From Streptomyces hyderabadensis (GTDB lineage: Bacteria > Actinomycetota > Actinomycetes > Streptomycetales > Streptomycetaceae): a DNA stretch of 64,000 nucleotides. The DNA lies in contig NZ_JAIOJZ010000001.1 in the NCBI RefSeq assembly GCF_020404845.1, positions 124,001 to 188,000 of the forward strand. Direction: 5' to 3'. Both the position numbers and the translations under genes were made by a program. Below the pieces are notes generated by a model, which was not told the DNA's origin, ran no database searches, and worked only from the letters and a program-made list of their open reading frames with translations. This document shows, piece by piece, positions 9,798-18,477 of this stretch. How positions within the stretch are numbered: position 1 is the stretch's first letter; each line of letters begins with the position of its first letter.

Positions 9798-11453
9798 GTG
9801 ACCAGTCGACACAGAGCCTCCGACAACTCCCGCACCCCGAGCCGCCGTACGGTCGTCAAGGCCGCGGCGGCCGGCGCCGTCCTGGCCGCCCCGCTCGCCG
9901 CCGCCCTGCCCGCGGGCGCGGCCGACGCGGCCCCCGCCTTCCTGCACGGCGTCGCCTCCGGCGATCCGCTGCCCGACGGCATCCTGCTGTGGACCCGGGT
10001 GACACCGGTGCCCGACGCCATACCGGGCTCCGGAACCGGTCCGGACACCGAGGTGAGCTGGGTCGTCGCCACCGACAAGGCCCTCACGAACGTCGTCGCC
10101 AAGGGGTCCGTCACCGCGACGGCCGCCGCCGACCACACCGTGAAGGCCGACGTGCGCGGCCTCGCGCCCGCCACGGACTACTGGTTCCGCTTCTCCGCGG
10201 GCCCCGCCGACTCCCCCGCCGCCCGCACCCGCACCGCCCCCGCGCACGACGCTGCCGTCCCCGGCCTGCGCTTCGGCGTGGTCTCCTGCGCCAACTGGGA
10301 GGCCGGGTACTTTTCCTCGTACCGGCATCTCGCGGCCCGCGGTGACCTGGACGCCTGGCTGCACCTGGGCGACTACATCTACGAGTACGGCACCGGCGAG
10401 TACGGCACCCGCGACACCGTCGTGCGTCCGCACGCCCCGGCCCACGAGATCCTGACCCTCGCCGACTACCGGATCCGGCACGGCCGTTACAAGACCGACC
10501 CCGACCTCCAGGCGCTGCACGCCGCGGCGCCCGTGGTGGCGATCTGGGACGACCACGAGATCGCCAACGACACCTGGTCGGGCGGCGCCGAGAACCACAC
10601 CGAGGGCGCCGAGGGGAGCTGGGCGGCACGGCAGAGTGCCGCCAAGCGGGCCTACTTCGAGTGGATGCCGGTCCGCCCGGCCATCGCCGGCACCACCTAC
10701 CGGCGGCTGCGGTTCGGCAAGCTCGTCGACCTGTCGCTGCTCGACCTGCGCACCTTCCGCTCCCAGCAGGCGGCGCTCGGCGACGGCGAGGTCGACGACC
10801 CGGACCGCACCCTCACCGGCCGCGCCCAGCTGGACTGGCTGAAGTCGGGGCTCGCGTCCTCCGACGCCACCTGGCGGCTGGTCGGCAACCCGGTGATGAT
10901 CTCGCCGTTCGCGATCGGCTCGCTGCCCGCCTCGCTGCTCGGGCCGCTCGCCGAGCTGCTCGGACTGCCGAAGGAGGGCATCGCCCTCAACACCGACCAG
11001 TGGGACGGCTACACCGACGACCGCCGCGAGCTGCTGGCCCACCTGCGCGCGCACGCGATCCGCAACACCGTGTTCCTGACCGGCGACATCCACATGGCCT
11101 GGGCCAACGACGTGCCGTACCACGCCGGGACCTACCCGCTGTCCGCCTCGGCGGCCACCGAGTTCGTCGTCACGTCGGTGACCTCCGACAACCTCGACGA
11201 CATCGTGAAGGTCCCCGAGGGCACCGTCTCGGCGATCGCCGCGCCGGTGATCCGGGCCGCGAACCGGCACGTCCACTGGGTCGACACCGACCGGCACGGC
11301 TACGGCGTCCTGGACGTCACCGCGGACCGGGCGCAGATGGACTACTACGTCGTCTCCGACCGCACCGACGCGGCGGCCACCTCCGCCTGGGCCCGCTCCT
11401 ACCGCACGCGCAGCGGCACCCAGCGCGTCGAGCGCGTCTACGACCCGGTCTGA
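9798..11453 (+). CDS. phoD: secreted alkaline phosphatase PhoD
   Basis: Extracellular Ca2+/Fe3+-dependent phosphodiesterase/phosphatase releasing phosphate from organic esters. 551 aa: twin-arginine signal (SRRTVVK, residues 15-21, then a hydrophobic Ala-rich stretch and an AxA-type cleavage region), PhoD N-terminal beta domain, then the metallophosphatase domain with [18 protein letters not shown] and TGDIHMAW. S. coelicolor phoD is known to be PhoP-controlled under phosphate starvation; the near-PHO-box sequence upstream fits. A TAACCT hexamer ends 8 nt before the GTG and there is no ribosome binding site, so the mRNA may be leaderless. Its last 16 bp overlap the convergent hydrolase gene. 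Confidence 0.95.
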   Translation: MTSRHRASDNSRTPSRRTVVKAAAAGAVLAAPLAAALPAGAADAAPAFLHGVASGDPLPDGILLWTRVTPVPDAIPGSGTGPDTEVSWVVATDKALTNVVAKGSVTATAAADHTVKADVRGLAPATDYWFRFSAGPADSPAARTRTAPAHDAAVPGLRFGVVSCANWEAGYFSSYRHLAARGDLDAWLHLGDYIYEYGTGEYGTRDTVVRPHAPAHEILTLADYRIRHGRYKTDPDLQALHAAAPVVAIWDDHEIANDTWSGGAENHTEGAEGSWAARQSAAKRAYFEWMPVRPAIAGTTYRRLRFGKLVDLSLLDLRTFRSQQAALGDGEVDDPDRTLTGRAQLDWLKSGLASSDATWRLVGNPVMISPFAIGSLPASLLGPLAELLGLPKEGIALNTDQWDGYTDDRRELLAHLRAHAIRNTVFLTGDIHMAWANDVPYHAGTYPLSASAATEFVVTSVTSDNLDDIVKVPEGTVSAIAAPVIRAANRHVHWVDTDRHGYGVLDVTADRAQMDYYVVSDRTDAAATSAWARSYRTRSGTQRVERVYDPV

Positions 11454-12028
11454 GCCTCCTGGAGCGACGCGAGGAAGCCGAGCGCCACCCGCCAGGTGGT
11501 CTCGGCCGCCTCCGCGTCGTAGTCGTCCAGCTCCGGGTCGGTGTACAGGTGGCCGGCGCCGGGGTATCTGTGCACCTCGACGTCGGCGCCGATCCGGCCC
11601 ATCTGCAGGTACCAGGCGCTGAGCCAGTCGTCCGTCTCGAAGGGGTCCGGCTCGGCCACGTGCAGCTGGACCGGCAGCTCGTCGACCGAGGCGTTGGGTG
11701 CGAGGTCCGAGGTGCCGTGCAGCAGGAGCAGCCCGCGCGCCCGGTGGTCGCCGAGGGCGAGGGTCTGGGCGACGGAGGCGCCGAGCGAGAACCCGGCGTA
11801 GACCAGCCCGCGCTCCGAGTAGGGCGCGGCGGCCAGCACCGCCCGCTTCAGCAGCTCCTCCCGGCCGATCCCGTCCTGATGGGCCATGCCCTCCTCGACC
11901 GAGTCGAAGGTACGGCCCTCGAAGAGGTCCGGGGTCCACACCTGGTGCCCGGCGTCGCGCAGCCGGTCGGCGGCCTGCCGCACCGCCGGCCTCGGGCCGA
12001 GGGTCGAGTGAAAGAGCACGATGTTCAT
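11438..12028 (-). CDS. dienelactone hydrolase family protein
   Basis: A compact alpha/beta hydrolase of 196 aa. It shows the nucleophile elbow GFSLGAS (Ser rather than the Cys of classical dienelactone hydrolases), an acidic residue in the AEPDPFE segment and the C-terminal histidine in GAGHLYTD, completing a Ser-Asp-His triad. Substrate unknown. The ATG at 12026-12028 is preferred to an upstream start that adds 13 residues without similarity to the fold. The stop lies inside the end of phoD. Confidence 0.85.
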   Translation of the reverse strand: MNIVLFHSTLGPRPAVRQAADRLRDAGHQVWTPDLFEGRTFDSVEEGMAHQDGIGREELLKRAVLAAAPYSERGLVYAGFSLGASVAQTLALGDHRARGLLLLHGTSDLAPNASVDELPVQLHVAEPDPFETDDWLSAWYLQMGRIGADVEVHRYPGAGHLYTDPELDDYDAEAAETTWRVALGFLASLQEAQTGS

Positions 12029-12133
12029 GAGGCCATGGTGCCAGCCGGGTGTGACACGGCCCCGCACGGCCGTACCCCGGACGGGACGTAGCTCACAGGT
12101 TCACGGCGCCGTGCGGCCGGTTACGTTCGAGGG

Positions 12134-13282
12134 ATGGAGACGATACTCCGCCCGCTGATCGTGGTCGGCGGCTCCGTCCTGCTGACCCTGGTCATCGGCT
12201 GGGCCACCGACCTGTTGCTGCGCAAGGCCGACGCACGCCACCCCGAGACACCGCTGTGGGGGCTGCTGCGGCGCGCCCGCGTGCCCTACCAGATCGCGCT
12301 CTGCGCGGGCCTGCTGAGAGGCTCGTACGTCGAGGCCGAGGTCTTCCCTGAGCACCAGACCGGGGTCGGCCGGACGCTGACGCTGGCGCTGATCGGCTCG
12401 GTGGCCTGGCTGGTGGTCCGGATCGCCGCGGCGGTCGTCGAGACGTCCTACTCGCGCTACGCGCACGCCCACGCCGAGCGGGACCCGGCGCGGGTGCGGC
12501 GGGTGCGGACCCAGGTGTCGCTGATCATGCGGGTGGTCACGGCGATCGTCGCCGTGGTCGCCGTGTCGTCGATGCTGCTGACGTTCCCCGCGATGCGCGC
12601 GGCCGGCGCCTCGCTGCTGGCCTCGGCCGGGATCATCGGCATCGTCGCCGGTGTGGCGGCCCAGTCCACGCTGGGCAACCTGTTCGCCGGGTTCCAGATC
12701 GCCTTCGGCGACATGGTGCGCATGGGCGACACGGTCGTGGTGGACGGCGAGTGGGGCACCGTCGAGGAGATCACGCTGACGTACCTGTCCGTGCGCACCT
12801 GGGACGAGCGCCGGATCACGATGCCGGTGTCGTACTTCACCTCGAAGCCGTTCGAGAACTGGTCGCGCGGCACCCCGCAGATGACCGGGACGGTGTTCTG
12901 GCACCTCGACCACTCGGCGCCGCTCGACGCAATGCGGGAACGGCTGCGCGACCTGCTGCGCGAGTGCCCGGCCTGGGACGGGCGCAGCTACAACCTGACC
13001 GTCACCGACACCACCCCCACCACCATGGAGGTGCGGGCCCTGGTGACGGCGAAGGACGCGGACGACATCTGGACGGTGCGGGTCTCGGTCCGCGAGGGGA
13101 TGATCCGCTGGCTGGCCGACGAGCACCCGTACGCGCTGCCCCGGGTCAACACGGCGGACGCGGCCCTGCCCCCGCCCCGCGACGGGGTCCCGCACGCCCG
13201 CCGCGCCCCGGACGTCGGGACCCGCCGCTCCTCCGACGGGGACTCCCGCCGCTTCCCGGGCCGGCCGGCCAAGAGCCTGTGA
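12134..13282 (+). CDS. MscS family mechanosensitive channel
   Basis: A 382-aa small-conductance mechanosensitive channel subunit, releasing solutes on hypo-osmotic shock. N-terminal transmembrane helices (about 5-25, 55-70, 80-100, 130-150) precede the pore-lining TM3, rich in Ala/Gly (ASAGIIGIVAGVAAQSTLGN), and the beta domain (VVDGEWGTVEEITLTYLSVRTWDERRI). The C-terminal 40 residues are Arg/Pro/Ser-rich and unlike the family core. TACGTT ends 6 nt before the ATG with a weak gttcac 17 bp further upstream, so initiation may be leaderless. It converges on the antiporter gene with 19 bp between stops. Confidence 0.92.
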   Translation: METILRPLIVVGGSVLLTLVIGWATDLLLRKADARHPETPLWGLLRRARVPYQIALCAGLLRGSYVEAEVFPEHQTGVGRTLTLALIGSVAWLVVRIAAAVVETSYSRYAHAHAERDPARVRRVRTQVSLIMRVVTAIVAVVAVSSMLLTFPAMRAAGASLLASAGIIGIVAGVAAQSTLGNLFAGFQIAFGDMVRMGDTVVVDGEWGTVEEITLTYLSVRTWDERRITMPVSYFTSKPFENWSRGTPQMTGTVFWHLDHSAPLDAMRERLRDLLRECPAWDGRSYNLTVTDTTPTTMEVRALVTAKDADDIWTVRVSVREGMIRWLADEHPYALPRVNTADAALPPPRDGVPHARRAPDVGTRRSSDGDSRRFPGRPAKSL

Positions 13283-13301
13283 CCGCCGGGCCGCAGCCAG
13301 G

Positions 13302-14894
13302 TCAGCGCAGGCTGCGCACGTCCAGGTGGCGCAGGACCCGGTCGACGATCTCCGGGTCGGCGCCGGGCTCGCTGCGGGCGGCCAGCACCTCGTGCCGGGC
13401 GGCGCTCAGCATCTCGCCCTGGATGCGCCGGACGCGCTTGATCCGGCGCGCCCGCTGCTCCTGCGCCTCCCGCCGTTCCTCGTCACCCAGGTCCGGGCTG
13501 ATGCGTACGCCGATGTCGAAGGCGCGCCGCAGCATCTGCTCGGACAGCTCCTCCGGCAGCTCCTCCACCGACTCGATCTCCTTGAGCCGCTGCTTGGCCG
13601 CCTTGGCCGCCCGCAGCGCCAGGTTCCGCTCGAACTCCTGCTCCCGCTCGGTGTCCGCCCGCACCCCGAGCCGGCCCACCAGCCAGGGCAGGGTCAGACC
13701 CTGCAGCAGCAGCGTGCCCATGATCACGCCGAACGCGATGAAGACGATCTCCTCCCGGTGCGGGAAGGCCGACCCGTCGTCCGTCTCCAGCGGGATCGCC
13801 AGGGCCAGCGCGACCGAGGCCACGCCCCGCATCCCGGCCCACCACATGACCACCGTCTCCCGCCAGCTGGTCGGGATGTCCTCGTCCTGGTCGCGCCGGG
13901 CGTGCAGCCGCTGGGTGAGCCAGGTGGCCGGCAGCAGCCACAGCAGCCGGACCAGGATCACGACGCCGAGGATCGCCGCCGCCCAGCCGAGCAGTTCCGT
14001 CCACCGGCCGGAGGCGGTGCGGACGGCGTTGTGCAGTTCCAGGCCGATCAGCCCGAAGGCCACCCCGGTGACCAGGGTGTCGACCACGTCCCAGACGGTG
14101 TGCCCGCCGAGCCGGGTCATCACGTCGTCGGCGTCCGAGGCGTACTCGGCGAGGAACATGGCGGTGGTGAGCACGGCGAGGACGCCGGATCCGTGCAGCT
14201 CGTCGGCGGCGACGTAGCTCACGAACGGCACCAGCAGCGTCAGCCCGATCTGCAGCGTCGGATCGCCGAGGACGCCCATGAGCTTGTTGGAGCCCCAGCC
14301 CAGGGCGAGCCCGATCGCGACGGCGACGACGGCGGACAGCACGAGGTCGAGCCCGGCCCGCCACGGCGAGAAGGAGCCGCCGACCGCCGCGGCGATGGCG
14401 ACGTGGTACAGGACGATGGCCGTCACGTCGTTGAAGAGCCCCTCGCCCTCCAGGATGGACACCAGCCGGCGCGGCAGTCCCAGCTGCCCGGCGACCGCGG
14501 TCGCGGCGACCGGGTCCGGCGGCGCCACCAGCGCGCCCAGCGCGAAGGCGGCGGCGAGCGGCAGCCCCGGCACGATCGCGTGGGCCACGGAGGCCACGCA
14601 GACCATGGTGACGAAGACCAGCGCGACGGCCAGCAGGAAGATCGGGCGTTTGTTGGCCGCGAACTGCCGCCAGGACGTGCGCCGCACGGCGGCGTACAGC
14701 AGCGGCGGCAGCAGCCCGGGCAGGATCAGCTCGGGCGGGATGTCGACGTTGGGCACGAAGTCGAGCAGGGCCAGGACGATTCCGAGGAGCGTCATCAGCA
14801 CCGGCGCCGGAAGCCCGAGCCGGGCACCGATCGGGACGCTCAGCAGGGCCCCGAGCAACAGCATGAACAACAGGGCCAGCTGATCCACGGTCAC
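13302..14894 (-). CDS. CPA1-type Na+/H+ antiporter
   Basis: A 530-aa NhaP/CPA1 monovalent cation-proton antiporter in the cytoplasmic membrane, for Na+ or K+ and pH homeostasis. About twelve hydrophobic helices are seen, with the CPA1 Asn-Asp pair in GEGLFNDVTAIVLY and the PPDPVAATAVA helix upstream of it. After residue 395 comes a charged cytoplasmic tail with coiled-coil character (EFERNLALRAAKAAKQRLKE). GTG start; a second in-frame GTG two codons later could also serve. Cation specificity cannot be read from sequence. Confidence 0.92.
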   Translation of the reverse strand: MTVDQLALLFMLLLGALLSVPIGARLGLPAPVLMTLLGIVLALLDFVPNVDIPPELILPGLLPPLLYAAVRRTSWRQFAANKRPIFLLAVALVFVTMVCVASVAHAIVPGLPLAAAFALGALVAPPDPVAATAVAGQLGLPRRLVSILEGEGLFNDVTAIVLYHVAIAAAVGGSFSPWRAGLDLVLSAVVAVAIGLALGWGSNKLMGVLGDPTLQIGLTLLVPFVSYVAADELHGSGVLAVLTTAMFLAEYASDADDVMTRLGGHTVWDVVDTLVTGVAFGLIGLELHNAVRTASGRWTELLGWAAAILGVVILVRLLWLLPATWLTQRLHARRDQDEDIPTSWRETVVMWWAGMRGVASVALALAIPLETDDGSAFPHREEIVFIAFGVIMGTLLLQGLTLPWLVGRLGVRADTEREQEFERNLALRAAKAAKQRLKEIESVEELPEELSEQMLRRAFDIGVRISPDLGDEERREAQEQRARRIKRVRRIQGEMLSAARHEVLAARSEPGADPEIVDRVLRHLDVRSLR

Positions 14895-14976
14895 CGCTCC
14901 GGTGGGGTCTCGGCGTTACACGGCGGACCTCAAGCGTGCCACGCGACCGGTCTCACCAGCCCGTTCGCCGCCCCGG

Positions 14977-15468
14977 CTACAGGGCTCGCCGCATCGCACG
15001 GTGCGGAATCCCGGCGTCCGGGAACTCGGGTCCGTAGGCCTGGTACCCCAGACGTTCGTAAAAACCCAGGGCGTGGGTCTGCGCGTGCAGGTCCACGGCG
15101 GTGAGTCCGCGCGCGCGTGCCGCCTCCTCGACGGCCCTGACCAGCGCCGCCCCGACACCCAGGCCGCGGGCCGCGGCGGTCACCGCGAGCCGTCCCAGGG
15201 AGCCGACGGCCGGGTCGCCGTCGCCGTTCTTCGCGGCGGCGGCCGCACCGTGCAGCAGCCGGCCGGTGCCGAGCGGCACGCCGTCCGCCCGGACGGCCAG
15301 GACGTGCACGGCATCCGCGTCGTAGGCGTCGTACTCGATGTCCTCGGGGACCTTCTGCTCGGCGACGAAGACGTCCTTGCGCACCGCGAAGCAGGCCTCG
15401 CGGTCGGCGGGGTCCTCGGCGACGCGCACCTGGTAGGCCGGGACGGCCGGGTTCGGGGTGCCGCTCAT
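14977..15468 (-). CDS. GNAT family N-acetyltransferase
   Basis: A 163-aa acetyl-CoA-dependent acyltransferase similar to the ElaA-like GNAT branch. The CoA pyrophosphate loop is the [19 protein letters not shown] region (about residues 91-109), followed by the conserved [15 protein letters not shown] end. The ATG at 15466-15468 overlaps the stop of the pseudouridine synthase gene (ATGA), showing translational coupling; a longer in-frame extension upstream has no ribosome site. Substrate unknown. Confidence 0.88.
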   Translation of the reverse strand: MSGTPNPAVPAYQVRVAEDPADREACFAVRKDVFVAEQKVPEDIEYDAYDADAVHVLAVRADGVPLGTGRLLHGAAAAAKNGDGDPAVGSLGRLAVTAAARGLGVGAALVRAVEEAARARGLTAVDLHAQTHALGFYERLGYQAYGPEFPDAGIPHRAMRRAL

Positions 15469-16409
15469 CCGTAGGTCTCCTCGCGGACCTGGTCCAGGGC
15501 CTGCTGGAGGTCCTCGGGGTAGTCGCTGGCGTACTCGACCCACTCACCGGTGCCGGGGTGCTCGAAGCCGAGGCGTACGGCGTGCAGCCACTGGCGGGTC
15601 AGCCGCAGCCGCTTGGCGAGGGTGGGGTCCGCGCCGTAGGTCAGGTCGCCGACGCAGGGATGCCGGTGGGCGGCCATGTGGACGCGGATCTGGTGGGTGC
15701 GGCCGGTCTCCAGCTTCACGTCGAGCAGGGAGGCGGCGCGGAAGGCCTCGATGAGGTCGTAGTGCGTGACCGAGGGCTTGCCCTCGGCGGTGACGGCCCA
15801 CTTGTAGTCGTGCTGCGGGTGGCGGCCGATGGGGGCGTCGATGGTGCCGCTGGTCGGGTCGGGGTGGCCCTGCACGAGCGTGTGGTAGCGCTTGTCGACC
15901 GTGCGCTCCTTGAACTGGCGCTTCAGCGAGGTGTAGGCGCGCTCCGACTTGGCCACCGCCATCAGTCCGGAGGTGCCGACGTCGAGGCGGTGCACGATGC
16001 CCTGGCGCTCGGCGGCGCCGGAGGTGGAGACGCGGTACCCGGCGGCGGCCAGCCCGCCGATCACCGTCGGCCCGCTCCAGCCCGGCGACGGGTGGGCGGC
16101 GACGCCGACGGGCTTGACGACGACGACCACGTCCTCGTCGTCGTGCACGATCTCCATGCCCTCGACGGGCTCGGCGACCACCTGCACCGCCGCGGGTGCC
16201 TGCGGCATCTCGACCTCGAGCCAGGCGCCGCCGTGGACGCGCTCGGACTTGCCGACCACCGACCCGTCGACCTGCACCTTGCCCGCCGCCGCCAGCTCGG
16301 CGGCCTTGGTGCGGGAGAAGCCGAACATGCGGGAGATGGCGGCGTCGACGCGCTCGCCCTCCAGGCCGTCGGGCACGGGCAGGGTACGGATCTCGGGAAT
16401 CGTGCTCAC
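15465..16409 (-). CDS. RluA/RluD family 23S rRNA pseudouridine synthase
   Basis: Isomerises specific uridines in large-subunit rRNA. 314 aa: N-terminal S4 RNA-binding domain (residues 15-75), then the RluA catalytic domain with [11 protein letters not shown], catalytic Asp143, and the conserved [11 protein letters not shown] segment. Of the family it looks most like RluD. Located between lspA (upstream, 109 bp, with tandem 16-bp repeats in between) and the overlapping GNAT gene, an order widely conserved for lspA-rluD in actinobacteria. Confidence 0.94.
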   Translation of the reverse strand: MSTIPEIRTLPVPDGLEGERVDAAISRMFGFSRTKAAELAAAGKVQVDGSVVGKSERVHGGAWLEVEMPQAPAAVQVVAEPVEGMEIVHDDEDVVVVVKPVGVAAHPSPGWSGPTVIGGLAAAGYRVSTSGAAERQGIVHRLDVGTSGLMAVAKSERAYTSLKRQFKERTVDKRYHTLVQGHPDPTSGTIDAPIGRHPQHDYKWAVTAEGKPSVTHYDLIEAFRAASLLDVKLETGRTHQIRVHMAAHRHPCVGDLTYGADPTLAKRLRLTRQWLHAVRLGFEHPGTGEWVEYASDYPEDLQQALDQVREETYG

Positions 16410-16486
16410 CCGTCGAGTATGCCGGACGGCCCGGACACTCCCGAACGCGCGCCCGGCCGCCTGTGGAAAACCCGGGCCGGCCCAGT

Positions 16487-16534
16487 TCAGTCCTTGTGGA
16501 GGCCAGTCCGTGTGGAGGTCAGTCCTTGTGGACG
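16487..16534. repeat. three tandem 16-bp repeats spanning the lspA stop codon
   Basis: Copies at 16487-16502, 16503-16518 and 16519-16534, differing at three positions in total. The last copy contains the final lspA codons and its stop; the other two lie just downstream in the lspA-rluD spacer. They look like recent slippage of the gene end. Confidence 0.85.
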
Positions 16535-17124
16535 GTCCCGTCCGGGTCCAGGCCCCGGAAGGAGAGGATCACGATCAGGATGCCGCCGCAGACGATCGCC
16601 GAGTCGGCGAGGTTGAAGACGGCGAAGTGCTTGGGCGCGATGAAGTCCACGACCGCGCCCTCGAAGACGCCGGGGGCCCGGAAGATCCGGTCGGTGAGGT
16701 TGCCGAGCGCACCGCCGAGCAGCAGGCCGAGCGCGATCGCCCAGGGCAGGCTGTGCAGCTTGCGCGCGAGGCGGGCGATCACGACGATCACGGCCGCGGC
16801 GATCACCGTGAAGATGATCGTGAAGGCCTCGCCGAAACCGAAGGCAGCGCCCGCGTTGCGGATCGCGGCGAACCGCAGCCAGTCGCCGATGATCTCGATC
16901 GGCTCGTGGTGCTCCAGCTTGGCGACCACCAGCATCTTGCTGCCCAGGTCGAGCAGGTACGCGAACAGGGCGACCGCGAACAGCACGGCGACCCGCCGCT
17001 TGCCCCGGGGGCGCTCAGGAGCCTGCACCTGCTTCCGCTCCTGCTCGGCGTCGGGCCGCTCCTGCCCGTCCCCCGCCGCGTCCGGGGTGTCCGGAGTACC
17101 GATGATGCGCTCCGCCTCTGCCAC
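16519..17124 (-). CDS. lspA: lipoprotein signal peptidase (signal peptidase II)
   Basis: Membrane aspartic protease that removes the signal peptide from diacylglyceryl-modified prolipoproteins. 201 aa: a disordered charged N-terminal extension (1-42) and four transmembrane helices (about 45-63, 100-118, 128-143, 170-190). The catalytic dyad is Asp145 in GNLTDRIF and Asp174 in FNLADSAI, with the [11 protein letters not shown] motif between helix 1 and 2. GTG start. First gene of the lspA-rluD-GNAT run. Three 16-bp repeats begin at its last codons. Confidence 0.96.
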   Translation of the reverse strand: MAEAERIIGTPDTPDAAGDGQERPDAEQERKQVQAPERPRGKRRVAVLFAVALFAYLLDLGSKMLVVAKLEHHEPIEIIGDWLRFAAIRNAGAAFGFGEAFTIIFTVIAAAVIVVIARLARKLHSLPWAIALGLLLGGALGNLTDRIFRAPGVFEGAVVDFIAPKHFAVFNLADSAIVCGGILIVILSFRGLDPDGTVHKD

Positions 17125-17192
17125 GTGAGTCCCTCAGCCTAGGTCCTTGACTGAGCACGAGGGTACGGCACACTTCCCGTCCCGGCTGCGGC

Positions 17193-17927
17193 TCAGTACC
17201 GGCGCTCCTGCTTCTGCTTGCACTCGACGCACAGGGTGGCCCGCGGGAAGGCCTGCATCCGCGCCTTGCCGATCGGCTTGCCGCAGTTCTCGCACAGGCC
17301 GTAGGTGCCGGCGTCCAGGCGTTCCAGGGCGCGCTCGGTCTGGGTGAGCACCTCGCGCGCGGTGGCGGCCAGCGCCAGTTCGTGCTCGCGCGTGATGTTC
17401 TTGCTGCCGGTGTCCGCCTCGTCGTCGCCGGCGCCGTCGCCGGAGTCGCGCATCATGCCCTGCAGCGACCGCTCGGAGGAGTCGATCTCGGTGCGCAGCC
17501 GGTCGGCCTCGGACTGCAGCTCGCCGCGTGCCTCCTCGACCTCCTGCGGGGTCCAGGGTTCCTCGCCGGGGCGAACCGCGAGGTCACCGGGGTCCGCGGC
17601 GGTGCCGCGGGCCTTGGGGACAGCGGTCTTGGCCGCCGTGGCCGTGCCAGGAGTCTTCTTCGCAACCACCGTCGTGGCTCCCGTCTGCTCCGCGGCCTCG
17701 GCCGCGCCCACTTTCTTGGCCGTGCTCTTCTTCGCCGTGCTCTTCTTCGCCGTGCTTCCGCCCGCCGCGGTCTTCCCTGCCGCGGCCTTCTTCGTTGCGG
17801 CCTTCTTCGCCGCGGTCTTCTTCGCTGCGGTCTTCTTCGCCGCCGCCTTCTCCTCCGGGTCCCGCACCGCGGCGTCCTCCTCGGCGGCGCTCCGTTTCGC
17901 GGCCGTCGTCTTCTTCTTCGCCACCAT
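17193..17927 (-). CDS. DksA/TraR-type zinc-finger protein with Lys/Ala-rich N-terminal arm
   Basis: 244 aa. Residues 1-70 are histone-H1-like, with runs of KKTAAKK and STAKKS; a disordered linker follows; the C-terminal 110 residues are a DksA/TraR domain with a coiled coil (EVEEARGELQSEADRLRTEID) and a four-cysteine zinc finger (CENC then CVEC). DksA-type proteins bind the RNA polymerase secondary channel; the basic arm suggests DNA or RNA contact in addition, an inference. ATG at 17927 with AGGGG 8 nt upstream. A 13-bp palindrome (17941-17953, arms tcaca/tgtga) sits just upstream and could be an operator. It lies 68 bp upstream of lspA on the same strand. Confidence 0.9.
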   Translation of the reverse strand: MVAKKKTTAAKRSAAEEDAAVRDPEEKAAAKKTAAKKTAAKKAATKKAAAGKTAAGGSTAKKSTAKKSTAKKVGAAEAAEQTGATTVVAKKTPGTATAAKTAVPKARGTAADPGDLAVRPGEEPWTPQEVEEARGELQSEADRLRTEIDSSERSLQGMMRDSGDGAGDDEADTGSKNITREHELALAATAREVLTQTERALERLDAGTYGLCENCGKPIGKARMQAFPRATLCVECKQKQERRY

Positions 17928-18188
17928 GGCCGCGGCCCCTTCACATATTGTGATCTTGCGCGCGAATCGTGCTGGGACGATAAATCGACTCCGGTCCCGC
18001 GGCAACGGGGCACGCCGCCCGACTCGCCCGCCCACCGTGCGCCGCCCGGTGAGCATGCATGCGTTGTGCCCAGCTCCCCGCCCGGTAATCCGCCGGAGCG
18101 GCGCCCGCCCGGGCCGTCGGGGGGTCGACCCCGGACGGCGGCATTCGGGTCACGCCTAAATGGGTCGGCCGCTGTCCGCGCGGCGCCG

Positions 18189-18477
18189 TACACTGGGCGC
18201 AGCGAAAAGCGTGGATGGGGACGAGTAGCGGCGTCAGCAGCCCAGAGCGACCCGGGGACGGTGTGAGCCCGGGGGCGAGCGCGACGTGAAGATCACCCCG
18301 GAGCCGCCGGAAGAAAGCCGTGGCAGGAAGGCCGCGGCGAGTAGAACCGGCTCGCGACCCCAATGAGGGGGCTCGCCGGAGCACACGACGCACCGGCCGG
18401 GCCAAGGAGGGTGGTACCGCGGGAGCACGGCTCTCGTCCCTCCGACGGAAGGCAGCACGTCCGCCGGAGGAAGCTCG
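18189..18477 (+). promoter_or_regulatory. T-box leader riboswitch of ileS (translational type)
   Basis: The leader reads uncharged tRNA-Ile. A possible -10 (TACACT) is at 18189-18194. A candidate Ile specifier ATC is at 18292-18294, and the T-box aggGTGGTACCGCG is at 18408-18421; its tggt bulge fits a tRNA with discriminator A. GGAGGG (18406-18411) can pair with CCCTCC (18438-18443) as antisequestrator, while CCTCCGACGG (18439-18448) can instead pair with CCGCCGGAGG (18461-18470), which holds the ileS ribosome site. No terminator U-tract follows. This matches the translational ileS T-boxes known from actinobacteria. Confidence 0.9.

Noticed and set aside
13326..15104. 592-codon plus-strand frame opposite the Na+/H+ antiporter
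   Set aside because: Same antisense effect; Gln/Gly/Arg/His-rich with no domain, while the minus-strand antiporter is clear.
17941..17953. tcacatattgtga palindrome as a CRP/FNR-type operator
   Set aside because: Arms are only 5 bp and it is isolated; noted in the gene entry but not supported enough to name a regulator.
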